A DNA stretch of 64,000 nt, from positions 58,608 to 122,607 of the forward strand of contig NZ_CDBI01000006.1 in assembly GCF_000820025.1 (NCBI RefSeq), written 5' to 3'. Origin of the DNA: Aeromonas popoffii. Lineage in GTDB: Bacteria; Pseudomonadota; Gammaproteobacteria; Enterobacterales; Aeromonadaceae. Positions 19,647-30,161 of this stretch are shown here, piece after piece. The notes below the pieces were generated by a model, which was not told the origin of the DNA, ran no database searches, and saw only the letters and a program-made list of their open reading frames with translations. A program made the position numbers and the translations under genes. The stretch's first letter is position 1. Each line of letters opens with the position of its first letter.

Positions 19647-19708
19647 CCCTGAAATCGCGGGGTTTGTGAGCCCGCTCGACGTTTGCCAGCCAGCTTTACG
19701 CCGCTGCG

Positions 19709-20824
19709 TCAGCCCAGTACGGACTCGGCGCTGACATACTCGTAGCCGAGCGCCTGGGCCACTGCTGCCTGGGTGACCTTGCCTTTGAACACGTTGAGAC
19801 CGGCCCGCAGGTGCTTGTCATCCCTGAGCGCCTGGACATAGCCCTTGTCGGCCAGTGCCAGCACGAACGGCAAAGTGGCATTGGTCAGGGCGAAGGTGGA
19901 GGTACGCGCCACGCCACCCGGCATGTTGGCCACGCAGTAGTGAATGATGCCGTCCACCACATAGGTGGGATCCTCGTGGGTGGTCGGGTGGGACGTCTCG
20001 AAACAGCCGCCCTGATCGATAGCCACATCCACCAGCACAGAACCCTTGCGCATCAGCTTGAGCATGTCGCGGGTCAGCAGCCTGGGCGCCGCCGCCCCCG
20101 GGATCAGCACGGCGCCGATCACCAGATCCGCCTGGGCGATGCAAGCCTCGATATTGGTGCGGGTGGAGTAGAGGGTCTTGAGGGCCGGACCATACAGACT
20201 GTCCAGCTCCCGTAGCCGTGGCAGGGAACGATCCAGGATAGTGACATCGGCCCCCAACCCCAGCCCCATGCGCGCCGAGTTGACACCGACCACCCCGCCG
20301 CCCAGCACCACCACCTTGGCGGGCGCCACTGCGGGTACGCCACCGAGCAGGGTGCCATTGCCCCCTTGCGCCTTCTCCAGGCTGTGGGCCCCGGCCTGGA
20401 TCGCCATCCTCCCCGCCACCTCGGACATGGGCGCCAGCAGCGGCAAGCCGCCGCGCTCGTCGGTCACTGTCTCGTAGGCGATGGCCACCACCCCCGAGTG
20501 CACCAGCAGCTGGGTCTGCACCGGATCCGGCGCCAGGTGCAGATAGGTGAACAGCAGCTGATCCGGGCGCAGCAGTTCACACTCCTCGGGCTGGGGCTCC
20601 TTCACCTTCACTATCATCTCGGCCCGGGCGAAGATCTCCGCCGCGCTGGCCACCAGATCGGCCCCGGCCGCCTGGTACTCGGCATCGGACAATCCGATCG
20701 CCTCACCGCCCTGCTGTTGTACCAGGACCTTGTGTCCCCGGGCCGCCAGCTCCTGCACTCCGGCGGGAGTCATGCCGACCCGGTATTCATGGTTTTTGAT
20801 TTCCTTGGGTACGCCAATAATCAT
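19709..20824 (-). CDS. ald: Alanine dehydrogenase
   Basis: Oxidatively deaminates L-alanine to pyruvate and NH4+ with NAD+. The 371-residue protein begins [23 protein letters not shown] and has the substrate-binding KVKEPQ near residue 74, the catalytic histidine region TYLHLAPD near residue 93 and the NAD-binding [27 protein letters not shown] near residue 170. Length is the family norm. The ATG at 20824 overlaps the stop of the amidotransferase-like gene as ATGA. In this cluster its likely job is to regenerate pyruvate from the alanine made by the upstream pyruvate-dependent transaminase. Confidence 0.95.
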   Translation of the reverse strand: MIIGVPKEIKNHEYRVGMTPAGVQELAARGHKVLVQQQGGEAIGLSDAEYQAAGADLVASAAEIFARAEMIVKVKEPQPEECELLRPDQLLFTYLHLAPDPVQTQLLVHSGVVAIAYETVTDERGGLPLLAPMSEVAGRMAIQAGAHSLEKAQGGNGTLLGGVPAVAPAKVVVLGGGVVGVNSARMGLGLGADVTILDRSLPRLRELDSLYGPALKTLYSTRTNIEACIAQADLVIGAVLIPGAAAPRLLTRDMLKLMRKGSVLVDVAIDQGGCFETSHPTTHEDPTYVVDGIIHYCVANMPGGVARTSTFALTNATLPFVLALADKGYVQALRDDKHLRAGLNVFKGKVTQAAVAQALGYEYVSAESVLG

Positions 20825-21576
20825 GCTCGCTCTCCTGCTGTGATCCCGCCGGCCGCTCCTTCGCCACCGGGCAGTATGCCCAAAAATTGCAACAGCCACT
20901 GCATCATGGTAGCCGAGTCCACCTCCCCCTCCAGCGAGGAGAGGCTGCGCTGATAGCGGTCATCGGACAGGCAGTCCCGCCGCCGCTCGATCAACGCCCG
21001 GTTGTACTCCACAGAAAACTCCGGATGCCCCTGAATGGCGACGATATGATCCCCCTGCAAGAACATGAAGTTGGGACAAAAATCGTTGCCCGCCAGCCGG
21101 ATCGCGCCCGGTGGCAGCTGCTCGACCTGATCCTGGTGACTGGCCAGGATCCGGATCGTATCCAGCCCGGGCTGCATCCAGGCTCCGCTCGCCAGCATGG
21201 GATGCACCGACACCCCCAGCCCCCACCCCTTGGTAGACTTCACCACTTCGCCACCCAGCGCCTGGGCGATCACCTGATGACCGAAGCAAACACCGGCCAG
21301 CTTGACGTCGGCATCGTGCGCCTGGCGGATCCACGCCCGCAGCGCCTGGATCCAGGGGATATCGCTGTAAGCATCGTGGCGCGAGCCCGTGATGAGCCAG
21401 GCATCACACTCGTGCAGGTCGTCCGGCAGCTCACCATCGAGCGCCGACCAGACCCGAAACTCCAGCGCGGGGGCCAGGGCCCGAAAGCCCCTGATAAACA
21501 TCTCGGAGTAAACGGGGCCGAAATCACCCGCCAAATCGGGATCCAGCCGGTCACAATCGAGAATTCCCAGTCGCAT
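20821..21576 (-). CDS. Class I glutamine amidotransferase-like protein
   Basis: A 251-residue protein with the class I GATase fold and an intact triad: Cys97 in GVCFGHQ, His184 and Glu186 in QGHPEF. It has no synthase domain, so it is a stand-alone hydrolase or amidotransferase subunit. Some members of this superfamily (PuuD, PauD) hydrolyse gamma-glutamyl bonds in polyamine catabolism. That role fits the neighbourhood, but the GMP-synthase-like sequence does not prove it. It is translationally coupled to ald (ATGA) and follows mmsA after a GC-rich hairpin. Confidence 0.82.
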   Translation of the reverse strand: MRLGILDCDRLDPDLAGDFGPVYSEMFIRGFRALAPALEFRVWSALDGELPDDLHECDAWLITGSRHDAYSDIPWIQALRAWIRQAHDADVKLAGVCFGHQVIAQALGGEVVKSTKGWGLGVSVHPMLASGAWMQPGLDTIRILASHQDQVEQLPPGAIRLAGNDFCPNFMFLQGDHIVAIQGHPEFSVEYNRALIERRRDCLSDDRYQRSLSSLEGEVDSATMMQWLLQFLGILPGGEGAAGGITAGERA

Positions 21577-21601
21577 CTGTCACTCCTTTACAGAGGTTAC
21601 C

Positions 21602-21628
21602 CCCGCAGAACGATGGCCTGCGGGGGCA
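21602..21628. repeat. GC-rich hairpin between mmsA and the amidotransferase gene
   Basis: 9-base perfect arms (CCCCCGCAG/CTGCGGGGG) with no U-run. It may protect the upstream mRNA or partially terminate transcription within the cluster. Confidence 0.5.
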
Positions 21629-21659
21629 ATAGGTTAGGCCATGTCAGCGTGCCTGCGCG

Positions 21660-23156
<1,497 letters not shown>

Positions 23157-23261
23157 AAATCCTCCGTGATGGCTCATCCGTCTCTCCCTGCGCCGTCTCG
23201 CACGAGCCGGGCACAGGGAGATGGCGCCCAGGGGCGCCATGCAGTGCAAGGTGAAAGTGGG

Positions 23262-24593
<1,332 letters not shown>

Positions 24594-24609
24594 GGTCACC
24601 TCATCCTTA

Positions 24610-24654
24610 AGGTGTTTAGTAACTGTCGGCTAACGCCTATTAAATTAAACACCT
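24610..24654. promoter_or_regulatory. Dyad AGGTGTTTA...TAAACACCT in the divergent control region
   Basis: Perfect 9-base inverted arms (24610-24618 and 24646-24654) flank 27 bases just upstream of the aminotransferase ATG. It is a candidate operator for the adjacent PuuR-like regulator; it does not look like the E. coli PuuR box. Confidence 0.4.
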
Positions 24655-24662
24655 AAATTCCT

Positions 24663-24685
24663 AAAAAGGGGCTCATAATAGCCCC
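24663..24685 (-). terminator. Terminator hairpin in the aminotransferase leader region
   Basis: The minus-strand stem GGGGCT/AGCCCC with a 6-base loop is followed by five U, about 70 bases upstream of the aminotransferase ATG. No minus-strand gene lies immediately upstream, so it may be an attenuator or may block antisense transcription. Confidence 0.6.
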
Positions 24686-24778
24686 ATTCGGTGCCACCCT
24701 TGGCTGATACATGAGCAGGGTGGTATAAGATATTTAACACAATTTTAATAATAGTAAACAGTCAAGGAGTGTCTATTG

Positions 24779-25321
24779 ATGGATATAGGTCACCGCCTCA
24801 AGGCGGTTCGCACCAAGGCGGCCCTCTCCCAGCGCGAGCTGGCCAAACGCTCCGGTGTGACCAACGGTTTTATCTCCCAGATCGAGAAAAATCAGGTGAG
24901 CCCCTCGGTATCCTCACTGCGCAAGGTGCTGGAAGGTATCCCCATGTCGCTCGCCAGCTTCTTCACCGAGGAGACCGAGATGGGCACCGAGGTGATCTTC
25001 CGCGCCAGCGACATGCCGGATCTCGGCACCCATCCCATCAGCTACCGGCTGATTGGCCACAGCCGCGCCAACCGTGCCATCGGCATGATGCAGGAGATAC
25101 TGCCGCCGGGTGCCGACACCGGTGACGACATGCTGAGCCATGAGGGAGAAGAGTGCGGCATCGTCATCCGCGGCACGGTCGAGATCACCGTCGGCGAGCA
25201 GATCCACCAGCTGGCGGCGGGTGATGGCTACTACTTCGACAGCCGCACCCCGCACCGTTTTCGCAACGTGGGCGAGCAGGAGTGCGAGCTGATCTCCGCC
25301 AACACCCCGGCCAGTTTCTAA
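24779..25321 (+). CDS. puuR: PuuR-like HTH-cupin transcriptional regulator
   Basis: A 180-residue regulator with an N-terminal XRE-type helix-turn-helix (GHRLKAVRTKAALSQRELAKRSGVTNGFISQIEKNQ, residues about 4-40, quoted in parts: SQRELAKRSG and GFISQIEKN) and a C-terminal cupin domain (residues about 105-175, SHEGEECGIVIRG and DSRTPHRFRN). Architecture and length match E. coli PuuR (185), the repressor of putrescine utilisation. It is divergent from the aminotransferase gene and upstream of the PuuC-like dehydrogenase, so it probably controls both. The ATG at 24779 is preferred to a TTG one codon earlier; an AAGGAG-type site precedes it. Confidence 0.85.
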   Translation: MDIGHRLKAVRTKAALSQRELAKRSGVTNGFISQIEKNQVSPSVSSLRKVLEGIPMSLASFFTEETEMGTEVIFRASDMPDLGTHPISYRLIGHSRANRAIGMMQEILPPGADTGDDMLSHEGEECGIVIRGTVEITVGEQIHQLAAGDGYYFDSRTPHRFRNVGEQECELISANTPASF

Positions 25322-25523
25322 GGCCATTCAACGGCGTTCACGCCGATCGCTGCACCTTGCCCCGGCCGGTTTCTCGCTCATGGCGAGTGACAAGGATGGC
25401 CGTCATTGCCGGGAAGAAAGGGACAAGTGTTTAATGAATTGTTACAGGATGGATTTACAAGCGGCAAGATGTTTAGCATATTGATACGCAAAGACCAATT
25501 CTTTGCTGGTTCAAGGAGTGAAC

Positions 25524-27020
25524 ATGAGTGACCTGACCCTGGCCCAGTGGCAACACAAGGCCGTCCATCTGACCCTGCCCTCGCAAGCCTTCATTGACGG
25601 CAGCTACCGGGATGCCATCAATGGCGCCACCTTCGACTGCATCAACCCGGCTAATGGCCAGCTGCTGACCAAGGTCGCCGCCTGCGACGCCGCCGATGCC
25701 GAGCTGGCGGTGCAAGCCGCCCGCACCGCCTTCAGTGACAAACGCTGGAGCGGGCTGGCCCCGAAACAACGCAAGCTGATCATGCAACGCTTCGCCGAGC
25801 TGATGCGCCTGAACAAGGTGGAGCTGGCGCTGCTGGAGTCACTGGACATGGGCAAGCCCATTGGCGATGCCATGGGGTATGACGCCCCCGCCGCTGCCAA
25901 CTGCATCGCCTGGAACGCCGAGGCCATCGACAAGATCTACGATCAGGTCGCCCCGGTGGAAGAGTCCGCGCTGGCACTGGTGACCCGTGAAGCGCTCGGG
26001 GTGGTCGCCGCCATAGTGCCCTGGAACTTCCCGCTGGTGATGGCCTGCTGGAAGTTGGGCCCGGCGCTGGCCACCGGCAACTCCGTCATCCTCAAACCCT
26101 CAGAGAAGTCCCCCCTCACCGCCCTGCGCATCGCCGGGATCGCGAAAGAGGCGGGCATTCCGGATGGGGTCTTCAACGTGCTGCCGGGCTTTGGCCATAC
26201 CGTGGGCGAGGCACTGGCCATGCACATGGACGTGGATTGCATCACCTTCACCGGCTCCACCAAGATCGGCAAACATCTGGTGGAGTGCTCCGGCAAGTCC
26301 AACCTCAAGCGTGCCTTTATGGAGTGCGGTGGCAAGAGCCCCAACATCATACTGGCGGACGCGCCGGATCTGGACGCCGCCGCCAAAAGTGCCGCTGGCG
26401 CCATCTTCTACAACCAGGGCGAGGTGTGCACCGCCGCCTCTCGCCTGCTGGTACAAAACAGCATCAAACCGCAGTTCATAGAGCGGCTGCTGGCCCATGC
26501 CAAGGAGTGGATTTCGGCCGACCCGCTCGACCCTGCCACCCGCATCGGCGCCATGGTGGACCACATCCAGATGGAGCAGGTGTTGCGCTATATCGAGATT
26601 GGCAAACAGGAGGGAGCCAAGCTGCTGCTGGGCGGCAACCGCACCAACACCGAGAGCGGCGGCTTCTATATCGAGCCCACCATCTTCGACGAGGTGACAC
26701 CCGAGATGCGCATCTTCCGCGAAGAGATCTTCGGACCCGTGCTGGCGGTGACCGGCTTCGATACCCTGGAAGAGGCGATCGCGCTGGGCAACGACACCGA
26801 CTACGGCCTGGCTGCGGCTATCTGGACGGCGGATCTCAACACGGCGATCAAGGGCTCCCGCGCCCTGCGCGCCGGCACAGTGTTCGTCAACAACTGGGAT
26901 GGCGGCGACATGACGATGCCATTTGGCGGCTTCAAGCAATCAGGCAATGGCCGCGACAAGTCGCTGCATGCGCTGGAGAAATACACCGAGCTGAAAAGCA
27001 CCTGGATCCAGCTCGAATAA
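25524..27020 (+). CDS. puuC: PuuC/KauB-like aminoaldehyde dehydrogenase
   Basis: An NAD(P)-dependent aldehyde dehydrogenase of 498 residues. Motifs seen are VVPWNFPLVMACWKLGPAL-type Rossmann entry (AIVPWNFPLV), KPSEKSPLTAL, FTGSTKIGKHL, the general-base region FMECGGKSPNI and the nucleophile in GEVCTAASRLL near residue 296. Close relatives oxidise gamma-glutamyl-aminobutyraldehyde, 3-aminopropionaldehyde and similar polyamine-derived aldehydes. Its place after a PuuR-like gene supports that role; oxidation of 3-aminopropionaldehyde would feed beta-alanine to the transaminase. AAGGAG precedes the ATG at 25524. It ends at a strong terminator. Confidence 0.88.
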   Translation: MSDLTLAQWQHKAVHLTLPSQAFIDGSYRDAINGATFDCINPANGQLLTKVAACDAADAELAVQAARTAFSDKRWSGLAPKQRKLIMQRFAELMRLNKVELALLESLDMGKPIGDAMGYDAPAAANCIAWNAEAIDKIYDQVAPVEESALALVTREALGVVAAIVPWNFPLVMACWKLGPALATGNSVILKPSEKSPLTALRIAGIAKEAGIPDGVFNVLPGFGHTVGEALAMHMDVDCITFTGSTKIGKHLVECSGKSNLKRAFMECGGKSPNIILADAPDLDAAAKSAAGAIFYNQGEVCTAASRLLVQNSIKPQFIERLLAHAKEWISADPLDPATRIGAMVDHIQMEQVLRYIEIGKQEGAKLLLGGNRTNTESGGFYIEPTIFDEVTPEMRIFREEIFGPVLAVTGFDTLEEAIALGNDTDYGLAAAIWTADLNTAIKGSRALRAGTVFVNNWDGGDMTMPFGGFKQSGNGRDKSLHALEKYTELKSTWIQLE

Positions 27021-27048
27021 CATCAGAAATGACGGACATCCGCGAAAG

Positions 27049-27070
27049 AGGAGGAGAAATCCTCCTTTTT
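27049..27070 (+). terminator. Terminator after puuC
   Basis: Stem AGGAGG/CCTCCT with loop AGAAAT followed by five T, 28 bases after the stop codon. Confidence 0.8.
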
Positions 27071-27145
27071 CATTTTTACCCTTTCATCGCCCGCCTCAAT
27101 CGATATAATCATCAAATAGACAAGCCATTAAATATAAAGATAAAA

Positions 27146-27319
27146 ATGTTATTTTTTCTGGGAAGTGTACTGTTTCTGGTGATAGGACTGCCGCTGCTGT
27201 TCTACCTGCTGGGACAGGGTGAGGCCTATGTGACCTGGGGTCCATGGATCTCCGCCATCGCACTCATGCTGTGGTTGCTGGCGGACGTCGAGAAGATCCG
27301 TCGCGGTGGGGGCCGCTGA
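27146..27319 (+). CDS. Small membrane protein (57 residues)
   Basis: A two-helix membrane protein, MLFFLGSVLFLVIGLPLL at the start and a second helix near ISAIALMLWLLADV, ending in a basic tail (KIRRGGGR). The ATG at 27146 is the first in an AT-rich leader (AATATAAAGATAAAA), and the reading frame is closed upstream only by being part of a longer shadow of puuC. No family is recognised. The hydrophobic pattern, positive-inside tail and independent position after the puuC terminator make a real gene likely. Confidence 0.6.
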   Translation: MLFFLGSVLFLVIGLPLLFYLLGQGEAYVTWGPWISAIALMLWLLADVEKIRRGGGR

Positions 27320-27444
27320 GCAGAGAAGCCTGTCGTTAAAATCCGCTGATTATCATTTATTCACTTCTTTCCCTCCAAAAGGATCGCTACACTGATTTTT
27401 TTCGATGTTTTCCAGCATCCGACTCTCCAGTGAAGGTTATCCGC

Positions 27445-28347
27445 ATGCAGCAACAAGCTCAGCGTCAGGGCATCATCTATGCCTTGTGCGCCTATACCCT
27501 TTGGGGCCTCGCCCCCATCTATTTCAAGACCATCTCAGCCGTACCGGCCCCCGAAATCCTGACCCATCGCATGATCTGGTCCTGCGTCCTGCTGATGGTG
27601 CTGACCTTGCTAGGCCGCCAGTGGCACAAGGTGCAGGCCGTGCTGCGCCAGCCAAAAGTGCTGCTCACCCTGGCCTTTACCTCGGTCACCGTCGGCGGCA
27701 ACTGGCTGCTCTTTATCTGGGCCATCAACAACGGCCACATGCTGGATGCCAGCCTCGGCTACTACATCAATCCGCTATTCAACGTGCTGCTCGGCATGCT
27801 GTTCCTGAGCGAGCGGCTGCGTCGCCTGCAGTGGTGGGCAGTGGGACTGGCGGTGATCGGTGTCGCCGTCCAGCTCATCGCCTTCGGCTCCCTGCCATGG
27901 ATTGCGCTGGTGCTGGCCTCCAGCTTTGCCATCTACGGCCTCATCCGCAAGAAGCTGGCTCTCGATGCCCTCACGGGCCTGCTGATCGAGACCATGATCA
28001 TGCTGCCGCCGGCCGCCATCTACCTGTGGGGATTCGCCGACAGCCCCACCAGTCACATGACAGAGAACGGCTGGCAACTGAACCTGCTGCTGATCGCCGC
28101 CGGTGCAGTCACCACGGCGCCCCTGCTCTGCTTCACCGCCGCCGCCACCCGGCTCAAACTCTCCACCCTGGGTTTCTTCCAGTACATAGGCCCCAGCCTG
28201 ATGTTCATACTGGCGGTCACTCTCTACGGGGAAGAGCTGGCGCTGGACAAGCTGATCACCTTCGGCTGCATCTGGAGTGCGCTTGTACTGTTCAGTCTGG
28301 ACGGGTTGCGCAGCGGCAAACGGCGCAGGGCGGCCAGCCAGAGTTGA
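27445..28347 (+). CDS. rarD: RarD/EamA-family transporter
   Basis: A ten-helix inner-membrane protein of 300 residues in the drug/metabolite transporter superfamily. It has the RarD-type start QGIIYALCAYTLWGLAPIYFK, the NWLLFIWAINNGHMLDASLGYYINPL segment and the second EamA half with QYIGPSLMFILAV. E. coli RarD (296 residues) gave its name to chloramphenicol sensitivity, but its substrate is not settled. ATG 27445 has AAGG upstream; a GTG five codons earlier is the alternative. It stands alone between a small membrane protein gene and an AraC regulator. Confidence 0.88.
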   Translation: MQQQAQRQGIIYALCAYTLWGLAPIYFKTISAVPAPEILTHRMIWSCVLLMVLTLLGRQWHKVQAVLRQPKVLLTLAFTSVTVGGNWLLFIWAINNGHMLDASLGYYINPLFNVLLGMLFLSERLRRLQWWAVGLAVIGVAVQLIAFGSLPWIALVLASSFAIYGLIRKKLALDALTGLLIETMIMLPPAAIYLWGFADSPTSHMTENGWQLNLLLIAAGAVTTAPLLCFTAAATRLKLSTLGFFQYIGPSLMFILAVTLYGEELALDKLITFGCIWSALVLFSLDGLRSGKRRRAASQS

Positions 28348-28414
28348 CGCCATGGCTCATCGACGCTGCAATAATCTACAAGCCAACATTCGGATTTCAG
28401 GTTATCAATAGTCG

Positions 28415-29233
28415 ATGAGCCCTCCCCAATCCCGCATCCACTACTGGCAATCCCGGCTGTTGCCGGGGGTTGAACTCTCGCACTCCCACCACAGGGAGTT
28501 CAGCTATGGCCGCCACGTTCACCTGGACTATCACATTGGTCTGGTGCAGCAGGGCGGCCAGAAATTCATCCACAAGGGCAGCAGCCACCATCTGGTGCGC
28601 GGCCAGCTCTCCACCGTCAACCCGGACGAAATGCACGACGGCCTCAGCCTGCAGCCAGAAGGGTACGAGGTGCGGGTGTTTGCCATTGATCCCGAACAGC
28701 TGGCACGTTGGCTGCCAGATAGCCCGGAACCCTTCTTCGACAAGGGCTTGCAGAGCCGCCCCGACCTCTATCAGGGCTTCGCCCAGCTGCACATGTATCT
28801 GGATAATCCCCAACCGGACGGCCTGCTGGCGGAGAGTCAGCTGCTCGGTCTGCTCGGCGAACTGCTGCACATCGCACCTGAGCGCCACGCCCTGGCGGAT
28901 CCACAGCTCAGATACCTGCGGGACTATCTGCTGGCCCGCCTGGATGAACGCCACAGTCTGGAAGATCTGGCCGCCCTGTTCGGGCTGGATCGCTTCGCCT
29001 TCTTGCGCCAGTTCAAGAAAAAGACCGGCATGACCCCCTATGCCTGGCTCAAACGGCTGCGACTGGAGCAGGGAAAACGCCTGCTCGGCAGCGGTCTGCC
29101 GGTGAGCGACGTGGCACTGGCGGTCGGCTTCTTCGACCAGAGCCACTTTCACCACGGTTTTCGACAGGCATTCGGGCTCACCCCGGCGGACTACCGCCAA
29201 CAGATGCAATCTTTTACGGGCCAGCCCGGCTAG
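28415..29233 (+). CDS. AraC-family transcriptional regulator
   Basis: A 272-residue regulator with an N-terminal AraC-type cupin sensor (HSHHREFSYGRHVHLDYHIGLVQQG near the start, quoted in part: HVHLDYHIGLV) and a C-terminal double helix-turn-helix (about residues 170-265) including SLEDLAALFGLDRFAFLRQFKK and VALAVGFFDQSHFHHGFRQAFG. It is directly upstream of, and parallel to, a LysE/RhtB exporter gene. That pairing is common and suggests it activates the exporter in response to its substrate. A 25-bp repeat joins the end of this gene to the exporter's upstream region. Confidence 0.88.
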   Translation: MSPPQSRIHYWQSRLLPGVELSHSHHREFSYGRHVHLDYHIGLVQQGGQKFIHKGSSHHLVRGQLSTVNPDEMHDGLSLQPEGYEVRVFAIDPEQLARWLPDSPEPFFDKGLQSRPDLYQGFAQLHMYLDNPQPDGLLAESQLLGLLGELLHIAPERHALADPQLRYLRDYLLARLDERHSLEDLAALFGLDRFAFLRQFKKKTGMTPYAWLKRLRLEQGKRLLGSGLPVSDVALAVGFFDQSHFHHGFRQAFGLTPADYRQQMQSFTGQPG

Positions 29234-29290
29234 ATAAGGACCATGACAGCCCAAACCAGCTGATGACCGTCAGCAGATGCAATCTTTTAC
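29193..29290. repeat. 25-bp imperfect direct repeat at araC end and lysE upstream region
   Basis: Copies at 29193-29217 and 29266-29290 differ at 2 of 25 positions and share 17 identical bases (CAGATGCAATCTTTTAC). They start 73 bp apart, about seven helical turns. The first copy encodes the last residues of the AraC protein; the second lies just before the LysE gene. Confidence 0.8.
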
Positions 29291-29349
29291 AATCTCCCCC
29301 AGCCCTGATCCCCCATGCTTCCCCCTCATACTGTCGTTGAGGTTTTGCC

Positions 29350-29997
29350 ATGTTCACCAGCCTGTTTCTGACCATAGGTCTCATCCATCTTGTCGCCCTG
29401 GCGAGCCCGGGACCGGACTTCGCGCTGATCCTACGCACCAGTCTGCACAGACCCACGGCCCTGGGGGCCGCGTTCGGCATAGCGCTGGCGATCCTGGTAC
29501 ACGCCACCCTCAGCCTGACCGGCATCAGCCTGCTGATCGCCGAACATCCCTGGTTGTTCATGGCGGTGAAGGTGGTCGGCGCCCTCTATCTCGGCTGGCT
29601 CGGTTGGGGGGCAATCAAGGCCGCCTGGCACAGTTCGGCAGCGCGGGCCTTCAAGGCGGGAGGTGAGCAACAGGGCTGGCGCAAGGGGGTATGGAACGGG
29701 CTCGCCACCAATCTGCTCAATCCCAAGGCACTGCTGTTCTTCATGGGATTGCTGGCGGCCATGGTGACGCCGCAGGTTGACGGGCTGACGCGCGGCCTGC
29801 TGGTGCTGGAGCTGTTCCTGCTCTCTTTGGTCTGGTTCGGTGTGCTGGCCTGGAGCCTATCCACCCCGCGGGCCCAACGCCTGCTTGGTCGTATCCAGCG
29901 CCCGCTCAATCTGGTCACGGGTCTGCTGTTCGGCGCCGTCAGCCTCTCCATCCTGACCGGTATGGCCGGCGAGGCATATGCTCTGGTCCCGCACTGA
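29350..29997 (+). CDS. LysE/RhtB-family amino acid exporter
   Basis: A six-helix inner-membrane exporter of 215 residues. Signature features are LIHLVALASPGPDFALILRTSL at the N terminus, GIALAILVHATLSLTGISLLI, and the GxxxNLLNPKALLFF motif (GLATNLLNPKALLFFMG) near residue 118. Substrates in this family are amino acids, homoserine lactone or similar small metabolites; the exact one is unknown. The upstream AraC regulator probably controls it. It ends at a bidirectional terminator. Confidence 0.88.
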   Translation: MFTSLFLTIGLIHLVALASPGPDFALILRTSLHRPTALGAAFGIALAILVHATLSLTGISLLIAEHPWLFMAVKVVGALYLGWLGWGAIKAAWHSSAARAFKAGGEQQGWRKGVWNGLATNLLNPKALLFFMGLLAAMVTPQVDGLTRGLLVLELFLLSLVWFGVLAWSLSTPRAQRLLGRIQRPLNLVTGLLFGAVSLSILTGMAGEAYALVPH

Positions 29998-30015
29998 TCT
30001 CCCCCTGGCTTCATG

Positions 30016-30047
30016 AAAAAGAGGGATGGCCTGAGCCATCCCTCTTT
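30016..30047. terminator. Bidirectional terminator after the LysE gene
   Basis: 13-base perfect arms (AAAGAGGGATGGC/GCCATCCCTCTTT) with a 4-base loop and A/T flanks. Confidence 0.85.
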
Positions 30048-30096
30048 GCATTCACACGGATAAAGACCCGCATCACAATCTGGCTCACACCGAACA

Positions 30097-30161
30097 CCAC
30101 CGACGGTGGCGCTTGATGACCAGGCTTATCCCGTCAGAACCACTGACCGTGGCGCTTGATG
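30097..30161. repeat. 22-bp repeat duplicating the mgtA 3' end
   Basis: Copies at 30140-30161 (encoding the last residues of MgtA) and 30097-30118 (just after its stop) differ at 2 of 22 positions. Confidence 0.7.

Noticed and set aside
28397..29254. 285-codon minus-strand open frame
   Set aside because: Fully antisense to the AraC regulator, which has clear helix-turn-helix motifs.
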